Assembly (NCBI GenBank): GCA_014898425.1
Contig: RCSZ01000015.1
Span: forward strand, 1,054,001 to 1,118,000
DNA length: 64,000 nucleotides
Reading direction: 5' to 3'
Source of the DNA: Botryotinia globosa
Taxonomy: Eukaryota; Ascomycota; Leotiomycetes; Helotiales; Sclerotiniaceae
In this document: positions 45,776 through 56,974 of the stretch, piece after piece
Layout: the number at the start of each line of letters is the position of its first letter
Position numbering within the stretch: the stretch's first letter is position 1
The notes under the pieces: generated by a model
Databases searched by the model: none
What the model was told of the DNA's origin: nothing
What the model saw: the letters and a program-made list of their open reading frames with translations, nothing else
Made by a program: the position numbers and the translations under genes

Positions 45776-47777
45776 ATGACTACACCCTCTGCGCTGGCAG
45801 ATTCTGCCGGTGAACCTCAGGTCGATGCTGAGAATACTAATGCAGTGGCGTCTGCATATGTTCAACCTCAGCATAGGAAATTTCACGACTCTTCAGTGAC
45901 TTTTGAGGAATATCACTACTATGCCGGTCTCGCACGTGCAGAAGAGGATGCTAGCACTAATAATGATATTGGCGATACTACTTTGTTTTCTCTTATCGTT
46001 CCACCCAAGAATTTAAAGGGTCAAGCTCCGATCAATTCTTCACCTGTGGCGGAGAAGTCGAATGAGGTAAATGCCGAGAATGGAGCTGAAAATATAGCTG
46101 CTGAGAGAAATGTACATGATATGTCCCATGGTGATCGCTCGACGATTACGAATGATGAGTGGACAAATGCTAGTAGGGCTTTGAGAACGGCCACTTGGTC
46201 TTCAGTTTTTTATCTGATTACCACAGATATTTTGGGTCCTTTTGGTGTTCCGTAAGTGATTGAATGGCTACTCTTTGATGAACAATCAGCTAATACTTTA
46301 CTTGCTAGGTTTGCCTTGGGAACTCTAGGCTGGGGACCTGGTATCGCACTTTATACTGTATTTGGAGGATTGGCCGTGTAGTAAGATATGTTTGATATCT
46401 GCATTTGAATCACACACTAACAAATACTAGTGGTGGATTCCTTTTATACTACATGTTCCTCGGACTCGATTCCCATCAATATCCCCTGAGAACGTATGGA
46501 GATATAGCTTTCCGAGTTTACGGAGCACCTGTTCGACATGCAGTCAACATCCTTCAATCTATCCAACTGCTCTTCAATGTTGGCGTGATTGTTGTTGGCA
46601 ATGGGCAGGTGAGAATTTCTTCACTTGATGGACTTTCTACCATTTTTTCAAGTCTTTCAGTATTCTAACTCAATTATAGGCACTTTCTCAGGTCTCGAAG
46701 TTCAAACTATGTTACGCAGTCTGCTGTCTTGTATTCGCGCTTGCTGGCTTTTTCCTTGGTCAAGTTCGCACTCTACAAAAGTTTGGTTGGTTAGCCAATG
46801 CCGCCATCTGGATGAACGTTTTCATCATTGTGTGTTCAATGGTTGTCATTTCACATAGTGCGCCAAATTACTTAGCGGTAGATGCTGCTGCTGGAACTGC
46901 ACTTGGTGGTGCACTCGTCACCCCAGATGATGCTGGTAACTTTCCACCCGTCGCAACATTTGGCAATCTCCCTCCTTCAACAGCTGGTTTCACTGGTGCC
47001 GTCAATGGACTCATGCAAGCCGTTTATGCATATGGGGGAGCTATGTTATTCACAGAATTCATGTCGGAGATGCGCAAGCCCCGTGACTTTTGGAAAGGTA
47101 TGATTTGTGCTCAAGCATTCATCTATATTCTGTACATGATCTATGGATGCTTCATCTATGGCTATCAAGGTCAATATGCTGTCAATCCTTCCTTTCAAGG
47201 TGTATCCCCCTATGCGTGGCAAACTGTCAACAATATTATTGCGTTCATGTCAGCTCTCATTGCAGCTGGCCTATACGGTAATATCGGTATCAAAGTCCTA
47301 TATAATAATGTATTGATGGATTTCTTTGGTGCACCACCTCTCAGCTCACATAGAGGGAAATTGTTTTGGATGAGCATTGTTCCAGTTTATTGGTCAATCG
47401 CTTATATTGTTTCTGCCGCCATACCAAATTTCTTCGGTCTCTCGTCTCTTGTCGCAGCCCTCTGTATTCTACAATTTACCTACACATTTCCGCCTTTCCT
47501 CTACTTAGGCTACTGCATCCGAGTTGATGCGATTCTCGACACTGAAGGCTTCAATCCCGCCACCGGTCAAGTCACTCTTACAGACACTGGATTTAAAAGA
47601 ATCCTGCGTGGTTTCAAGAAGAGATTTATCTTGAACATCTGGAATATCATTTACTTCTGTGGTGCATTGTTGACGGCTGCTTTGGGCGCGTATAGTGCTA
47701 TTGAAGCATTGATTGCGGCCTTCAAGGAGCCTAAAATCACGGCTTTTACGTGCAGAAGCCCAGTGAATGCTGGATAG
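45776..47777 (+). CDS. Amino-acid transporter of the Aa_trans (AAAP/AVT) family
   Basis: Polytopic amino-acid/proton transporter. Four exons (45776-46251, 46309-46380, 46431-46608, 46680-47777) give 607 residues. The first 130 residues are hydrophilic and acidic, typical of fungal members. TM1 begins at SRALRTATWSSVFYLITTDI, followed by GPFGVPFALGTLGWGPGIAL, the glycine-rich family entry. About 11 hydrophobic segments follow, including LCYAVCCLVFALAGFFLG, AAIWMNVFIIVCSMVVISH, the YAYGGAMLFTEFMSEMRKP motif (conserved across this fungal group), and FWMSIVPVYWSIAYIVSAAI. All introns are GT-AG. Substrate (neutral amino acids in related proteins) is inferred only by family. Location may be plasma membrane or vacuole. 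Confidence 0.88.
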
Positions 47778-48466
47778 GGGAAGTTGAAGCAACGAGAAAC
47801 TGATTTCTTTTGAAGATTGAGAAGTCCGAATGCCGGATTATGCTGGGGCGTTGTGCAACATATGAAGTGATTCAAAGGATGCGAGGAAATCGAAAGTCCA
47901 CCTAGCTAAACTAAGAGACGTATTTTGGGCTAGTTTTGGTTCGCTGTTTGTAGTATTACGGGTGAGGCGGATTACTAATTATGTATGAGAGATGTTTTAC
48001 ATATTGCTGGCCAAGGATGGAAGAAATTTCAAAGGAATATCTATATACTTACTTCACAAGGTCAATTGTATTTGGACGTACAGGAACATTTGTAAGCGTA
48101 AATCATACAGATGATTGTAGGAATACAATATATTACCCTCACGCCTCTCCAGCAGCAACGTCCTTATGGTCCTTCCTTCACCAACCTTCCCCTCTCTCTA
48201 AGCCTCCTGGTCCACAATAAACGGAATCTCCACTCCTCTTTCAAGTTTCAAGCTCCTGCCGGTTGAGCCTGCCGGTAGGATTCCAGCCGAGATACTTCCG
48301 GCCCCGGATCATTATCCTCACACAATATAATGCATAATCTTCATCCTTTAATTATAATAAGTAAGGATTCATAAATATAAGCTTGAATTCTTATAATAAT
48401 CTTTTTATTTTTTGAGTTGGATTTTGATTATTTTTAATTATTTTTATATATAAATATAAATATAAA
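47778..48466. other. Spacer downstream of the transporter gene
   Basis: About 690 bp with the transporter 3' end grading into AT-rich sequence before the microsatellite. No gene seen. Confidence 0.4.
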
Positions 48467-48575
48467 TATAATCTATAATATAATCTATAATATAATCTAT
48501 AATATAATCTATAATATAATCTATAATATAATCTATAATATAATCTATAATATCATCTATAATATCATCAATAAT
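48467..48575. repeat. 12-bp AT-rich tandem repeat
   Basis: Tandem copies of ATAATCTATAAT, about nine units, near-perfect at first and decaying to ATCATCTATAAT at the right end. Preceded by TATAAA-type simple sequence from about 48,445. Confidence 0.9.
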
Positions 48576-48620
48576 ATAATCAATAATCAATAATCAATCC
48601 AAATAACCACACCATACATA

Positions 48621-48668
48621 TCACACCACACACACCACACACACCACATCACACCACATCACACCACA
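48621..48668. repeat. CACAC/CACC simple repeat
   Basis: CACACCACA-type low-complexity sequence upstream of the lactonase gene, probably in or near its leader. Confidence 0.85.
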
Positions 48669-48969
48669 ATCTCATCCCTCATTGCCAAGTGACTCAGTCC
48701 CCGCCCTTCATCTATTAAACATTCATTCATTCATTCACATACATAAAAGGTACACAAGTAGTCAGTCATTCATAAACCTTTCCCTCAAAATGGGGGTATT
48801 ATTACTCGGTATTACTCAATTTTCTCTTCATTCAACCTTTTCCTCCATTTCCTCCATTTCCTCCATTTCTTCCCTCTTCCCTCTTCCCTCTTGCCTCTTC
48901 CCCTTCAGTACACATTGCCTGACATTGCCTGACATTGCCTGAAACAAACAATCTTACACATATTTCATC

Positions 48970-50366
48970 ATGCGTTTCCATCCCAGAGATGTCTTTGTTA
49001 ACGGTACCATTACCGCAAATCTCTTCGTTTCCTCATACATTGGTACCATCAGCACCTTACAGTTATCGAAATCTTTAAATGGTTCATATGCTCTCAATAC
49101 CTTGTCCGTCAATAACGTCACAACAGATAATCCTTCGTGGTTACATAAAGATCCCAAAAATGGCGTCTTGTATTGTTTAAACGAAGGTTTAGCCGTCAGC
49201 AATGGAAGTATCTCAAGCTTCAGCATTGCTGATGATGGTACCTTGAATTTATTGGGCAATGGTTTGACCATCAGTGGTCCGGTTAGCTCGGTTCTCTTCA
49301 ATAAAGGAAAAGCCATGGCGGCTGCTCATTAGTAGGTGTTATATTTATATTCCCATTCGGATTTTTCTCCCTTGGAGATCAACACATCATACTCACAAAC
49401 AACAGCAATGGTGCCTCTCTCACCACCCACAATATCCACGCAGATGGAACTCTCTCCCCCCTCCAAACCATCACCTTCACCATGCCCGGCCCGGGACCCG
49501 ATCCCCTCAAGAGACAACTCGCCCCGCATCCCCACGAAGCACTCCTGGACCCAACCGAGAAATACATCATCGTCCCAGATCTCGGCGCCGATCTCGTTCG
49601 CGTTTTCTCCATCGACCCCGCTACCGCTCTCCTAACAGAACTCACTCCCTACACGGCTCCTCCGGCTAGTGGTCCCCGTCATGGCGTCTTTCACGTGACG
49701 GATTGTGGTGACACTTACTTCTATCTGGTCTCGGAATTGGCCAATACGGTGTCGAGTTTCAAGGTGACATATGGAGAAGGCTCCGAGGGGTTGACCTTTA
49801 CCAATATTGATAGTCATGGTATTTATGGTGATAAGAAGACACCTGAGGGAGCGGCCGCTGCGGAATGTCTTTTGACTGTAAGTTTCTTCAAGTTTTTATC
49901 ATCTTTCATTTGTAAAGAGATGAAAATATCCTGTCAGATTCCGAGTACACACTAACGTCCGTAGCCCGACGGAAAACACATCCTCACCTCCTCCCGCAAC
50001 GCCACCATTCTCTCTCTCCCCCAACCCCCCACCCACCCCCTCAACAGCACCGCTCTGCCCTCCGACACCCTCCAAACCTGGAGTATCAACACCGCCTCCA
50101 ATGGTACTTATGGCAGTCTCTCTTTCTCACAACTCTTTCCTTCAGGCGGCATCTACCCGCGTCAAATGTCGATGAATAAAGCTGGCACGCTTGTCGCGGT
50201 CGCCCTGCAACAAAGCGCGAGAGTGGTAATTGTAAAGCGTGATGCGAAGACGGGATTGTTTGGAGATTTTGTGGCGGATGTGCAAGTGGGTGATTTTGAG
50301 GGGGTAGCGGGATTGAATGGCCAGGTCACGAGTGTAATTTGGGATGAGGTGGAGGAGACTTTTTAG
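48970..50366 (+). CDS. Seven-bladed beta-propeller lactonase family protein
   Basis: Member of the 6-phosphogluconolactonase/carboxy-muconate-cyclase-like beta-propeller family (the Lactonase PF10282 type). Three exons (48970-49331, 49406-49877, 49965-50366) give 411 residues. The propeller starts at ANLFVSSYIGTISTLQLSKS. Repeated blade strands follow, then the family block APHPHEALLDPTEKYIIVPD with GADLVRVFSID, GPRHGVFHV, FYLVSELANTVSSFKVTYG and AECLLTPDGKHILTSSRN. The acceptor at 49405 was chosen because it restores AHYNGASLTTHNIHADGTLS. Relatives are often secreted, yet no signal peptide is seen (start MRFHPRDVFVNGTITANLFV), so it is either cytosolic or missing a 5' exon. Several N-x-S/T sites are present. 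Substrate unknown. Confidence 0.82.
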
Positions 50367-50965
50367 GTTGGGGTTTGGGGTTCCGGATGGGTTGGGTGGG
50401 GAGGAGGATTGAGAAGGGAGATGGAAGTCGGATGATGTGATGTTCAGACCGGTTTTTGAATATTCATCAACTTCGTACTCCTCCTATCACGGGGATGAAG
50501 AGAGAGCAGAGGAAGTTCACTCCGTTTACCGATGATATGATATCATATCACATCATACAACTCATTAACCTTAGCGACGAAACATCTACGAACAAACGAG
50601 TAGCGATACCCATTCATCCATGTACATACATCATGCATCCATTCAATTTTCGAGCGAGCTATGAGTTTCCCTAGATAGATACCTAGATACCTGGATACAT
50701 TCAAATATTCAGATATTCAGATATTAAATCTATTAGACTAGAATAGATTAAATACAATACATCGTTGCATTCTTTAATGGTTTTATGGAGCAGAGTGAAT
50801 GAGAAATTGTGCAACTAACTATATAACTAACTAACTCACCTTGATTTCTTGATATCTTTCCTTTACTTTATTTCTCTACCGTATATTATATATAGTGTAA
50901 GATATAATATCATATTATAGCCTCCGTTACTGTATCACATGACATGTCATGTAAATCATATCTTC
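50367..50965. other. Spacer between lactonase gene and GAAATA repeat
   Basis: About 600 bp, AT-rich, with small direct repeats (ATTCAGATATTCAGATATT near 50,706 and TAACTAAC near 50,820). No gene recognised. Confidence 0.4.
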
Positions 50966-51115
50966 AAATAGAAATAGAAATAGAAATAGAAATAGAAATA
51001 GAAATAGAAATAGAAATAGAAATAGAAATAGAAATAGAAATAGAAATAGAAATAGAAATGAAATAGAAATAGAAATAGAAATAGAAATAGAAATAGAAAT
51101 AGAAATAGAAATAGA
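50966..51115. repeat. (GAAATA)n microsatellite, about 25 copies
   Basis: 150 bp of nearly perfect 6-bp repeats, with one interruption (GAAATGAAATAG near 51,055). It is flanked by further A-rich simple sequence up to about 51,220. Confidence 0.95.
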
Positions 51116-52230
51116 ATAAAGTAAAAAAATAAAAAAATTAGATAATACAGATATTAATAATTAATATAAAAGTAAAAGTAGTAGAAATAAAAAGAGTAGT
51201 AGTAGAAGCAAAAGTAAAGTAATATCAAGGTCACAAGGATCTAAGATTTCATAAAGCATATGAGGCTATAACAAAAGATCTTCGGGCCATTTCGTACTTT
51301 AGACCTTTTTGTTCTGTAAAACCCCAAAGGTCTAATCTTTTACCTTGGGTTTTTATATTAAAGACAACCTACTGTCTATAAATTATATACTTTTTATAAT
51401 TTAGAAGAATTAATGAAAAGTCTTTGTGCTACAATATACTAAGTTGATTTATTGCTATTATCTACTCTAACAAGTAAAGTACAAGTACCTACCTAGTAGA
51501 AGCAAAAGTGAAAGCGAAAATAGAAGAATATCATTCTAATTCGAGGTAGATAAATCCTGATTAAGTAAGAGGATATTGGATGTTAAAAACTAAAGAAGGA
51601 GGAGGAGGAGAAGTAATAAAAGTTATGAAACTATCTATCTATATGACTTTTCTATATACCTCTCTATTTTTCTATCTTTTTATCTCTTTATATATATTCT
51701 CTCTATATACCCCCTCTCTATATACCCCCTCTCTAGCTCTCTATTTTTCTATATATCTCCTTTATACCTTTCTACCTCCCTATCTCCCTATCTCCCTCCA
51801 TACCCATATTTCCCTCCCTCTATACCCATCACCATCACCATCACCATCACCCGACTAAATCTATCTTCTCCTTCCTAAGCAAAAACGCACTCATGTACGC
51901 AAACCAGGAGAAGAGAAGTAGAATAATTGCCTACTTTCATACTTTCATACCAACCAACCAAAAAAACTCCACCAATTCAATTCAATTCATTTCAATCCAC
52001 ACAAAAAACTTCCAATATCAATTATTCTAGAATATAGTCTTTTTCCTCCCCTCCATTTTCCCATTCTTCCTTGTAACACTTTTAGAATTATTCTGGCTGA
52101 TCAGTACCCGTACTGCGTGAAGAGAAATTCGGATCCGTCCTCCAACTATCCTATCCTATAATACAAATCGAATCCACCACCTGCCATCCTTTTCAAGTAC
52201 CCTTCCCTAATAATCTCTTGGTAGACGCAT
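51116..52230. other. Low-complexity spacer before the NDE1 gene 3' end
   Basis: 1.1 kb of AT- and CT-rich simple sequence. It contains duplicated CTCTATATACCCCCTCTCTA blocks (about 51,690-51,735) and a CATCAC run (about 51,826-51,850). An open frame at 51580-51858 only reflects this composition. Confidence 0.5.
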
Positions 52231-54384
52231 TCACCAATTCATCAAATCTGTTTAAGCGTTAGCCATGAAAATCATTTACTCCTCCCTATCTCTATCTCAA
52301 TCAAACATACCTCTTCCGAAAAGTGTTCTCTTCGCCCAATCCATCGCCAACAAACATCTCGTTCTAAAGCTCACACTCTGTGCAAAATAGACACTTCTCC
52401 AAGCATATACCGCCCAGAGTCCTCCGGTAAAACTCCATCCTCCTCCAAGATCAAAGACGGCCGAATTACCAACATAAGCCAAACTACCCAAGTGATGATA
52501 TACAAATGCTTTATAGACAGCTTCGTCCAAATCTCCATCACGCATATCATTAACTCTCATTCCTGGTTCTGCTCTGGCCATTTTATTGAATTTGTGTCCT
52601 AGATATTGACCTTGTTGATGAGCTCTTTGGGCAGTGGCAGGAAGCGATGTAAGTTTGCTATCGATTTGCATGAGGAGTGCTCTTAATTCGCCAAAATCGA
52701 GAGTGCCGGATTGATCTTTATCGAATTCTTGGAAAAGTTTATCCACACGTTTGAGATGATCTGCAGCTTGAGGAAATCTCTTTCGGACTCTTTGTGCAAC
52801 GTCTCGCCAATCGCGGAATGTGAGTTGGACTTTCTCAGGATCTTGACCTTTTTCCCATGCGAGAGTTCGAAGGAAAGTAACCAAGTGATCAGCAATGTTG
52901 TTTTGAACGGTTGCGCAGTCACCAATTGCATAGACGTCTCCTAATGGTGTACCATTTAGACGAAGATGTGTATCGGTCTCTAAAGCATGACGATTGGTTT
53001 GAGAGGAGCCAAGCGCTGCAGCGATTCTTTGACAGAATTGGGTTTGAGAAACACCTGTGGACCAAAGACAAAATCCCATGGGCAATTCCTTGACGACTGA
53101 TTCACCATTCTCTCCCTTTTGCGTAAAGAGAATTTTATCTGGTCTGACTTCCTGAACTCGAGAATTGGTAAGGATATCCACTTGATCACGAGCAAATCTT
53201 TCCTCGGCGTACTTGGATACCGCTTCATCATATGTATTCAGAATGTGTCCTCGACTCTGAATAACATGGACGGAGATCTCATTTCGAAGAATACGAGGAA
53301 AGTGTGCTGTAAGATCTTCATTCAAAAGATCGAATAATTCGGCAGCGAATTCTACTCCGGTAGGACCACCTCCACTAACAACAAAAGAGAGTAATCTCTT
53401 TCGTTCCTCATCAGTTGTTGTTGGTAAACATGCGTATTCCAAATTGGTCAAGATCGAATTTCGAATAGTTTGAGCATCATCAATATCCTTCAAGAAATGA
53501 CAGTTTTCCAACCCCTTTACTCCGTGAGGATTTGTTGTTGATCCAACCCCAATAACCAATTTGTCATATGGTAGATAGAATCGAACTTCTTTACCATCTG
53601 GACTTTTCCCAGCCAATTCTACCAACTTCTCCGAAAACTCAATGTCTTCTGCCGTAGCTCTGATGAAATGGCCTTTAACTCTTGTAATAATTCGTCGAAT
53701 TGGTTCCACCAGAGATCGAAATTCCAAAGTGCCTACGGTCGCAGAAGGTAACATAGGTGTGAAGAGGAAATAATTCGTGGGTGAAACTAAGGTAATATGA
53801 TAATCATCTGGATTCAAAGTCTTCAACAACGCAACGCTTCCCCATCCACCTCCAAGAATGACCAATTTTGGCTTATCTTTCTGCTTTTGCATTTCCTCAG
53901 AATCGTCATCGTCAATTTGTACTTCAGCAATGGGTAAATTCTTCGGACCTCCCAATCGTGGAGACAGAGCAAGCTCTGAGATTGAGATATCCGAGTAAGA
54001 TAAATCTTCACGATATGTCGACGCATCATAGACGAAGAAACCAATAACGCCGACTCCCAAGATTATTAATGAGCCTCCCAGCAACGCCGCAGATCGATAT
54101 AGAAAGTTTAAAGCTTTTGACCGTCGTTGTGGTAAAGGTTTACCGGATATGAGTCGAACATTTCGTGTTATGGGAAGTTTGCCCCATTTCGCCTGGTTTG
54201 TGATAGCTGTTAGAGGTCTTTTTGAGCCCGTAGAAAACTTTTGACCCGGCAGAGAACTGAAGGATAGAGCAGATCGACTAAAAGAAGAATATGGCGATCT
54301 GCGAAGTAATAAAGAATGATTGCTGCCAATTCTCCCAAGAGATGAGGCGGGTCGACGTAGGAGCATACTTGTTGTGTATGCCAT
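52231..54384 (-). CDS. NDE1: External alternative NADH dehydrogenase with EF-hand (type II)
   Basis: Non-proton-pumping NADH:ubiquinone oxidoreductase of the inner mitochondrial membrane, facing the intermembrane space. Exons 54384-52311 and 52247-52231 give 696 residues. The second exon is 17 nt and completes the C-terminus as FGRDLMNW. The Arg/Ser-rich N-terminus (MAYTTSMLLRRPASSLGRIG) is a mitochondrial presequence. A membrane segment follows at about 108-125 (AALLGGSLIILGVGVIGFFV). The FAD Rossmann motif KLVILGGGWGSVALLK lies at about 170 and the NAD(P)H motif FVVSGGGPTGVEFAAEL near 333. An EF-hand, FDKDQSGTLDFGEL, is inserted near 550, as in Ca2+-responsive fungal external enzymes. The ATG at 54384 is the first in frame. 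Confidence 0.93.
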
Positions 54385-55209
54385 TAAACTGGCTGGTGAC
54401 ACTTTCTTTACTCAATTTACTCGATTAAAAACTGAAGCTCATAACTCGAATGAAAATTAAGAAAGTAATGAATTAACAATTTGATATGATATGAGAATAA
54501 GAGAATTATTCAAGGTAAGTCGGTCTCGAGGCAAAAAGAAGGTATGTATTCATTCGTATTAATGAATTTCTAGGGGTGTGAAGCTTTTGCCAAGTTGTTG
54601 TAAGGGAACGAGATTCTGGGCGACTGGTGGGCTTCTCTTTTTCTCTGACGTAAGGTTACTCCGGAGTCCGTACCACCAGTTTACCACCAGTGTACCACCC
54701 ACCATCATCCACCACCCACCACCCACTCAGTCCGTCCCTCCCGCTCACGGATATTTCGGAGGATGGTCCCCCACTGGATGCTTCGAGTGTAGAATGTGCA
54801 AGTGGTATGTAGTACCCAGGTACGTACCGATGATTATGAAAGATCAAAAGCGCTTCTTGATTTTACTTCCAAGGGCTTCTGAATCGGGAAATGTCTATTG
54901 TAGGTTGGTTGGCATTGCTTTTATCAAATGAATCATGAACGAGATACACAATTTGGAAATACATAGCCCAAAGTTTACAAGAAAAGAAGCATTATGTATA
55001 TGCATAGTGCGTTTTCAAATAAACTTTATATTAATTGAATCCGCTGTCCGGATTCCTCATGTGCCAATAAAAAATAATTATTCCTACCGTTGAACACCAA
55101 TTCCATCCTATGATATTTGTGAAGAAGTTCTACCTGAAACAACTTCGAAAAGGGTATAATAATCTTGGCATGGACCCAAACGCCAAATATAACCAATTCA
55201 ATACCCCAC
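54385..55209. other. Intergenic region NDE1 / GID8
   Basis: 825 bp holding the NDE1 promoter and the GID8 3' end. It contains a CCACC/CACCA simple repeat at about 54,675-54,725. No gene recognised. Confidence 0.45.
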
Positions 55210-56481
55210 TCATGTCATCATCATTGCTTCATTCATTGTTTGTTGTGCATGGGATCCATCACCATGTATATTATCACGATCATGGTTATCATTATCGAGA
55301 CCCAGCTCGATCAGAGGCGGTATTTCCTTTTTCGCATCCCGTGCCGTCTTCTCAGCCCAGGCACGTAGACGGACAAGATCTCTAATGGCTGCATCTCGAC
55401 GTTTATTCTGAGATTGTAGTATAGCTTTGTTAACTTTATCTGCGACGGACCTTCGAAGGTCAGGGTGGATTAATGTAGCCAGCTTTGGCTCTAGGTTATC
55501 TGGCTGAAAGACTAGTAGAGCCATAGTCCTTTCAAGGTCTTCTAAAAAGTCTGGATTGGTTGCAGCTCGAGGTGCAAGTTGATTTCTAGCAAAATTTATG
55601 ACGGGAGCGACATCACTGCCAGAAGTCCGTATGAGCTCAACCAGTTGTAGTCGCAAGAGTGAAAAATGGAGGGCTGGATTATTTTCGAGAACCTTTGGGT
55701 AATGTTAGATAACATTCAATAAGCATATGATGAAGAATGATGATTGGGTTGAAAGTTGCTCATACTGAGGACTGAAGTATGGTATTGTATCTCATCAACG
55801 ACCCGAAGGCTATATGAGTGGTGCATGAACTTGTTTAATCATAGCAAGGAAATGATGAAGAAAAATGTGGATAGCACTGACCTGAGGATCCAACTCATTT
55901 ACTGCATTGATAGCATCTTGTATGCTTCCCAGGTGTATGGAATGCTGAATAGCTTGACGAGCTTTGACAAACTCTTCTGCTTGTTGTGGCTTAAGATTCG
56001 CCTCTTTAGAGAACCTTGCAGCTGCAGAGGGATAACCTTCGGTTGTAAGATAATCTAATATCAAAGCATTGATGTCACTATTAAGGAATAGAAATGTTAG
56101 CTTGGCTGCAAATCATCAATTCATATCAGGCTGGGCGACAGCCAAGTTGGTAAGAGTGGCAGTATATCAGTTAACAACTAATTTGTTCTCCGCATGCGTA
56201 ATTTTTAGGAGAGATTCCCAGTTGATGATAGTCATCATATAAAGTTTGCCAATGATGGAGCTTCAATGAAGCAACGAGTTATGAAGAAAAAAGTATTGCT
56301 TACCTCTTCATTGGCTTTACATTATCGACACGCTTTTCGAATGCAGTGTGTGAAAGTGAATTCTCAAATGTGTTAAGTCTTGAGGGTGTTGCGGTAGCTG
56401 TTGAAGAGGCCTATAGTTTGAATCAAGTCAGCTACTGGTTGATATCCACAAAGCTATCAAGAGTACTTGTTTGCGTACCAT
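55210..56481 (-). CDS. GID8: GID/CTLH ubiquitin-ligase scaffold subunit Gid8
   Basis: Core scaffold of the GID E3 ligase that degrades gluconeogenic enzymes when glucose returns. Four coding exons (56481-56479, 56410-56304, 56077-55882, 55692-55210) give 262 residues. Exon 1 contributes only the ATG. Exon 2 encodes ASSTATATPSRLNTFENSLS and onward. The LisH motif is INALILDYLTTEGYPSAAARF, the CTLH region is KPQQAEEFVKARQAIQHSIHLG with IQDAINAVNELDPQ, and the CRA part begins at NPALHFSLLRLQLVELIR. The C-terminus has a His/Asp-rich tail. The order LisH-CTLH-CRA without SPRY or RING defines Gid8/TWA1. The intron between exons 2 and 3 is long (about 226 nt). Confidence 0.92.
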
Positions 56482-56974
56482 TCTTACAACATAAAAAAAT
56501 TATCTGCTGTCCATAAAAAGGTAGAAAACAATTGTAAGTGGTCTTGAAGTGTCCAGCACTGATACAATTATTATAAATTGTTATTGGTGTGAATAAAGAA
56601 AATATGATGGTTGGTAAAAAAAAATGAGGTTATTGGAAGAATGAAAAGGAAAGGAAAGCTTTGATTTGAGATTTCAAGTAGAAGTAGAAGCTTGCTTCAG
56701 AGTCTAAACCTTTATGGGCTAAGTTAAAGACTCCCTTATGTAATACAGCACGTGATCCATCAAAAAGACGACCGCAACCCCTCCCTGCGCAAAAACCGTA
56801 ATGATTCAAATTGTCCACGGGTACATAGGTAGAATTGCTTCTGTATATATTGTGTTGCTGTACTTAAATTGCTCACCTAGTCTCATATTCTTTTTCCTTA
56901 TTAACATGGATTGCTGAAGTCTCCAGATACCCAAAACTACATACCATAATCAGCAATTTTCCCCAACTTTCACA
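56482..56974. promoter_or_regulatory. Divergent promoter region GID8 / URK1
   Basis: 493 bp between opposite-facing start codons. Includes both leaders; an A-run lies at about 56,620. No specific sites assigned. Confidence 0.5.

Noticed and set aside
48682..48942. 86-codon frame before the lactonase gene, considered as a signal-peptide exon
   Set aside because: It consists of Ser/Phe/Leu low-complexity from CT-rich repeats, and no donor was found that joins it in frame to the lactonase start.
50966..51115. Regular repeats considered as a CRISPR-like array
   Set aside because: Unit is 6 bp with no spacers, in a eukaryotic genome; an ordinary microsatellite.
51580..51858. 92-codon Tyr/Leu/Ser-rich frame
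   Set aside because: Translation of TATATC/CTCTCT simple sequence; no real protein character.
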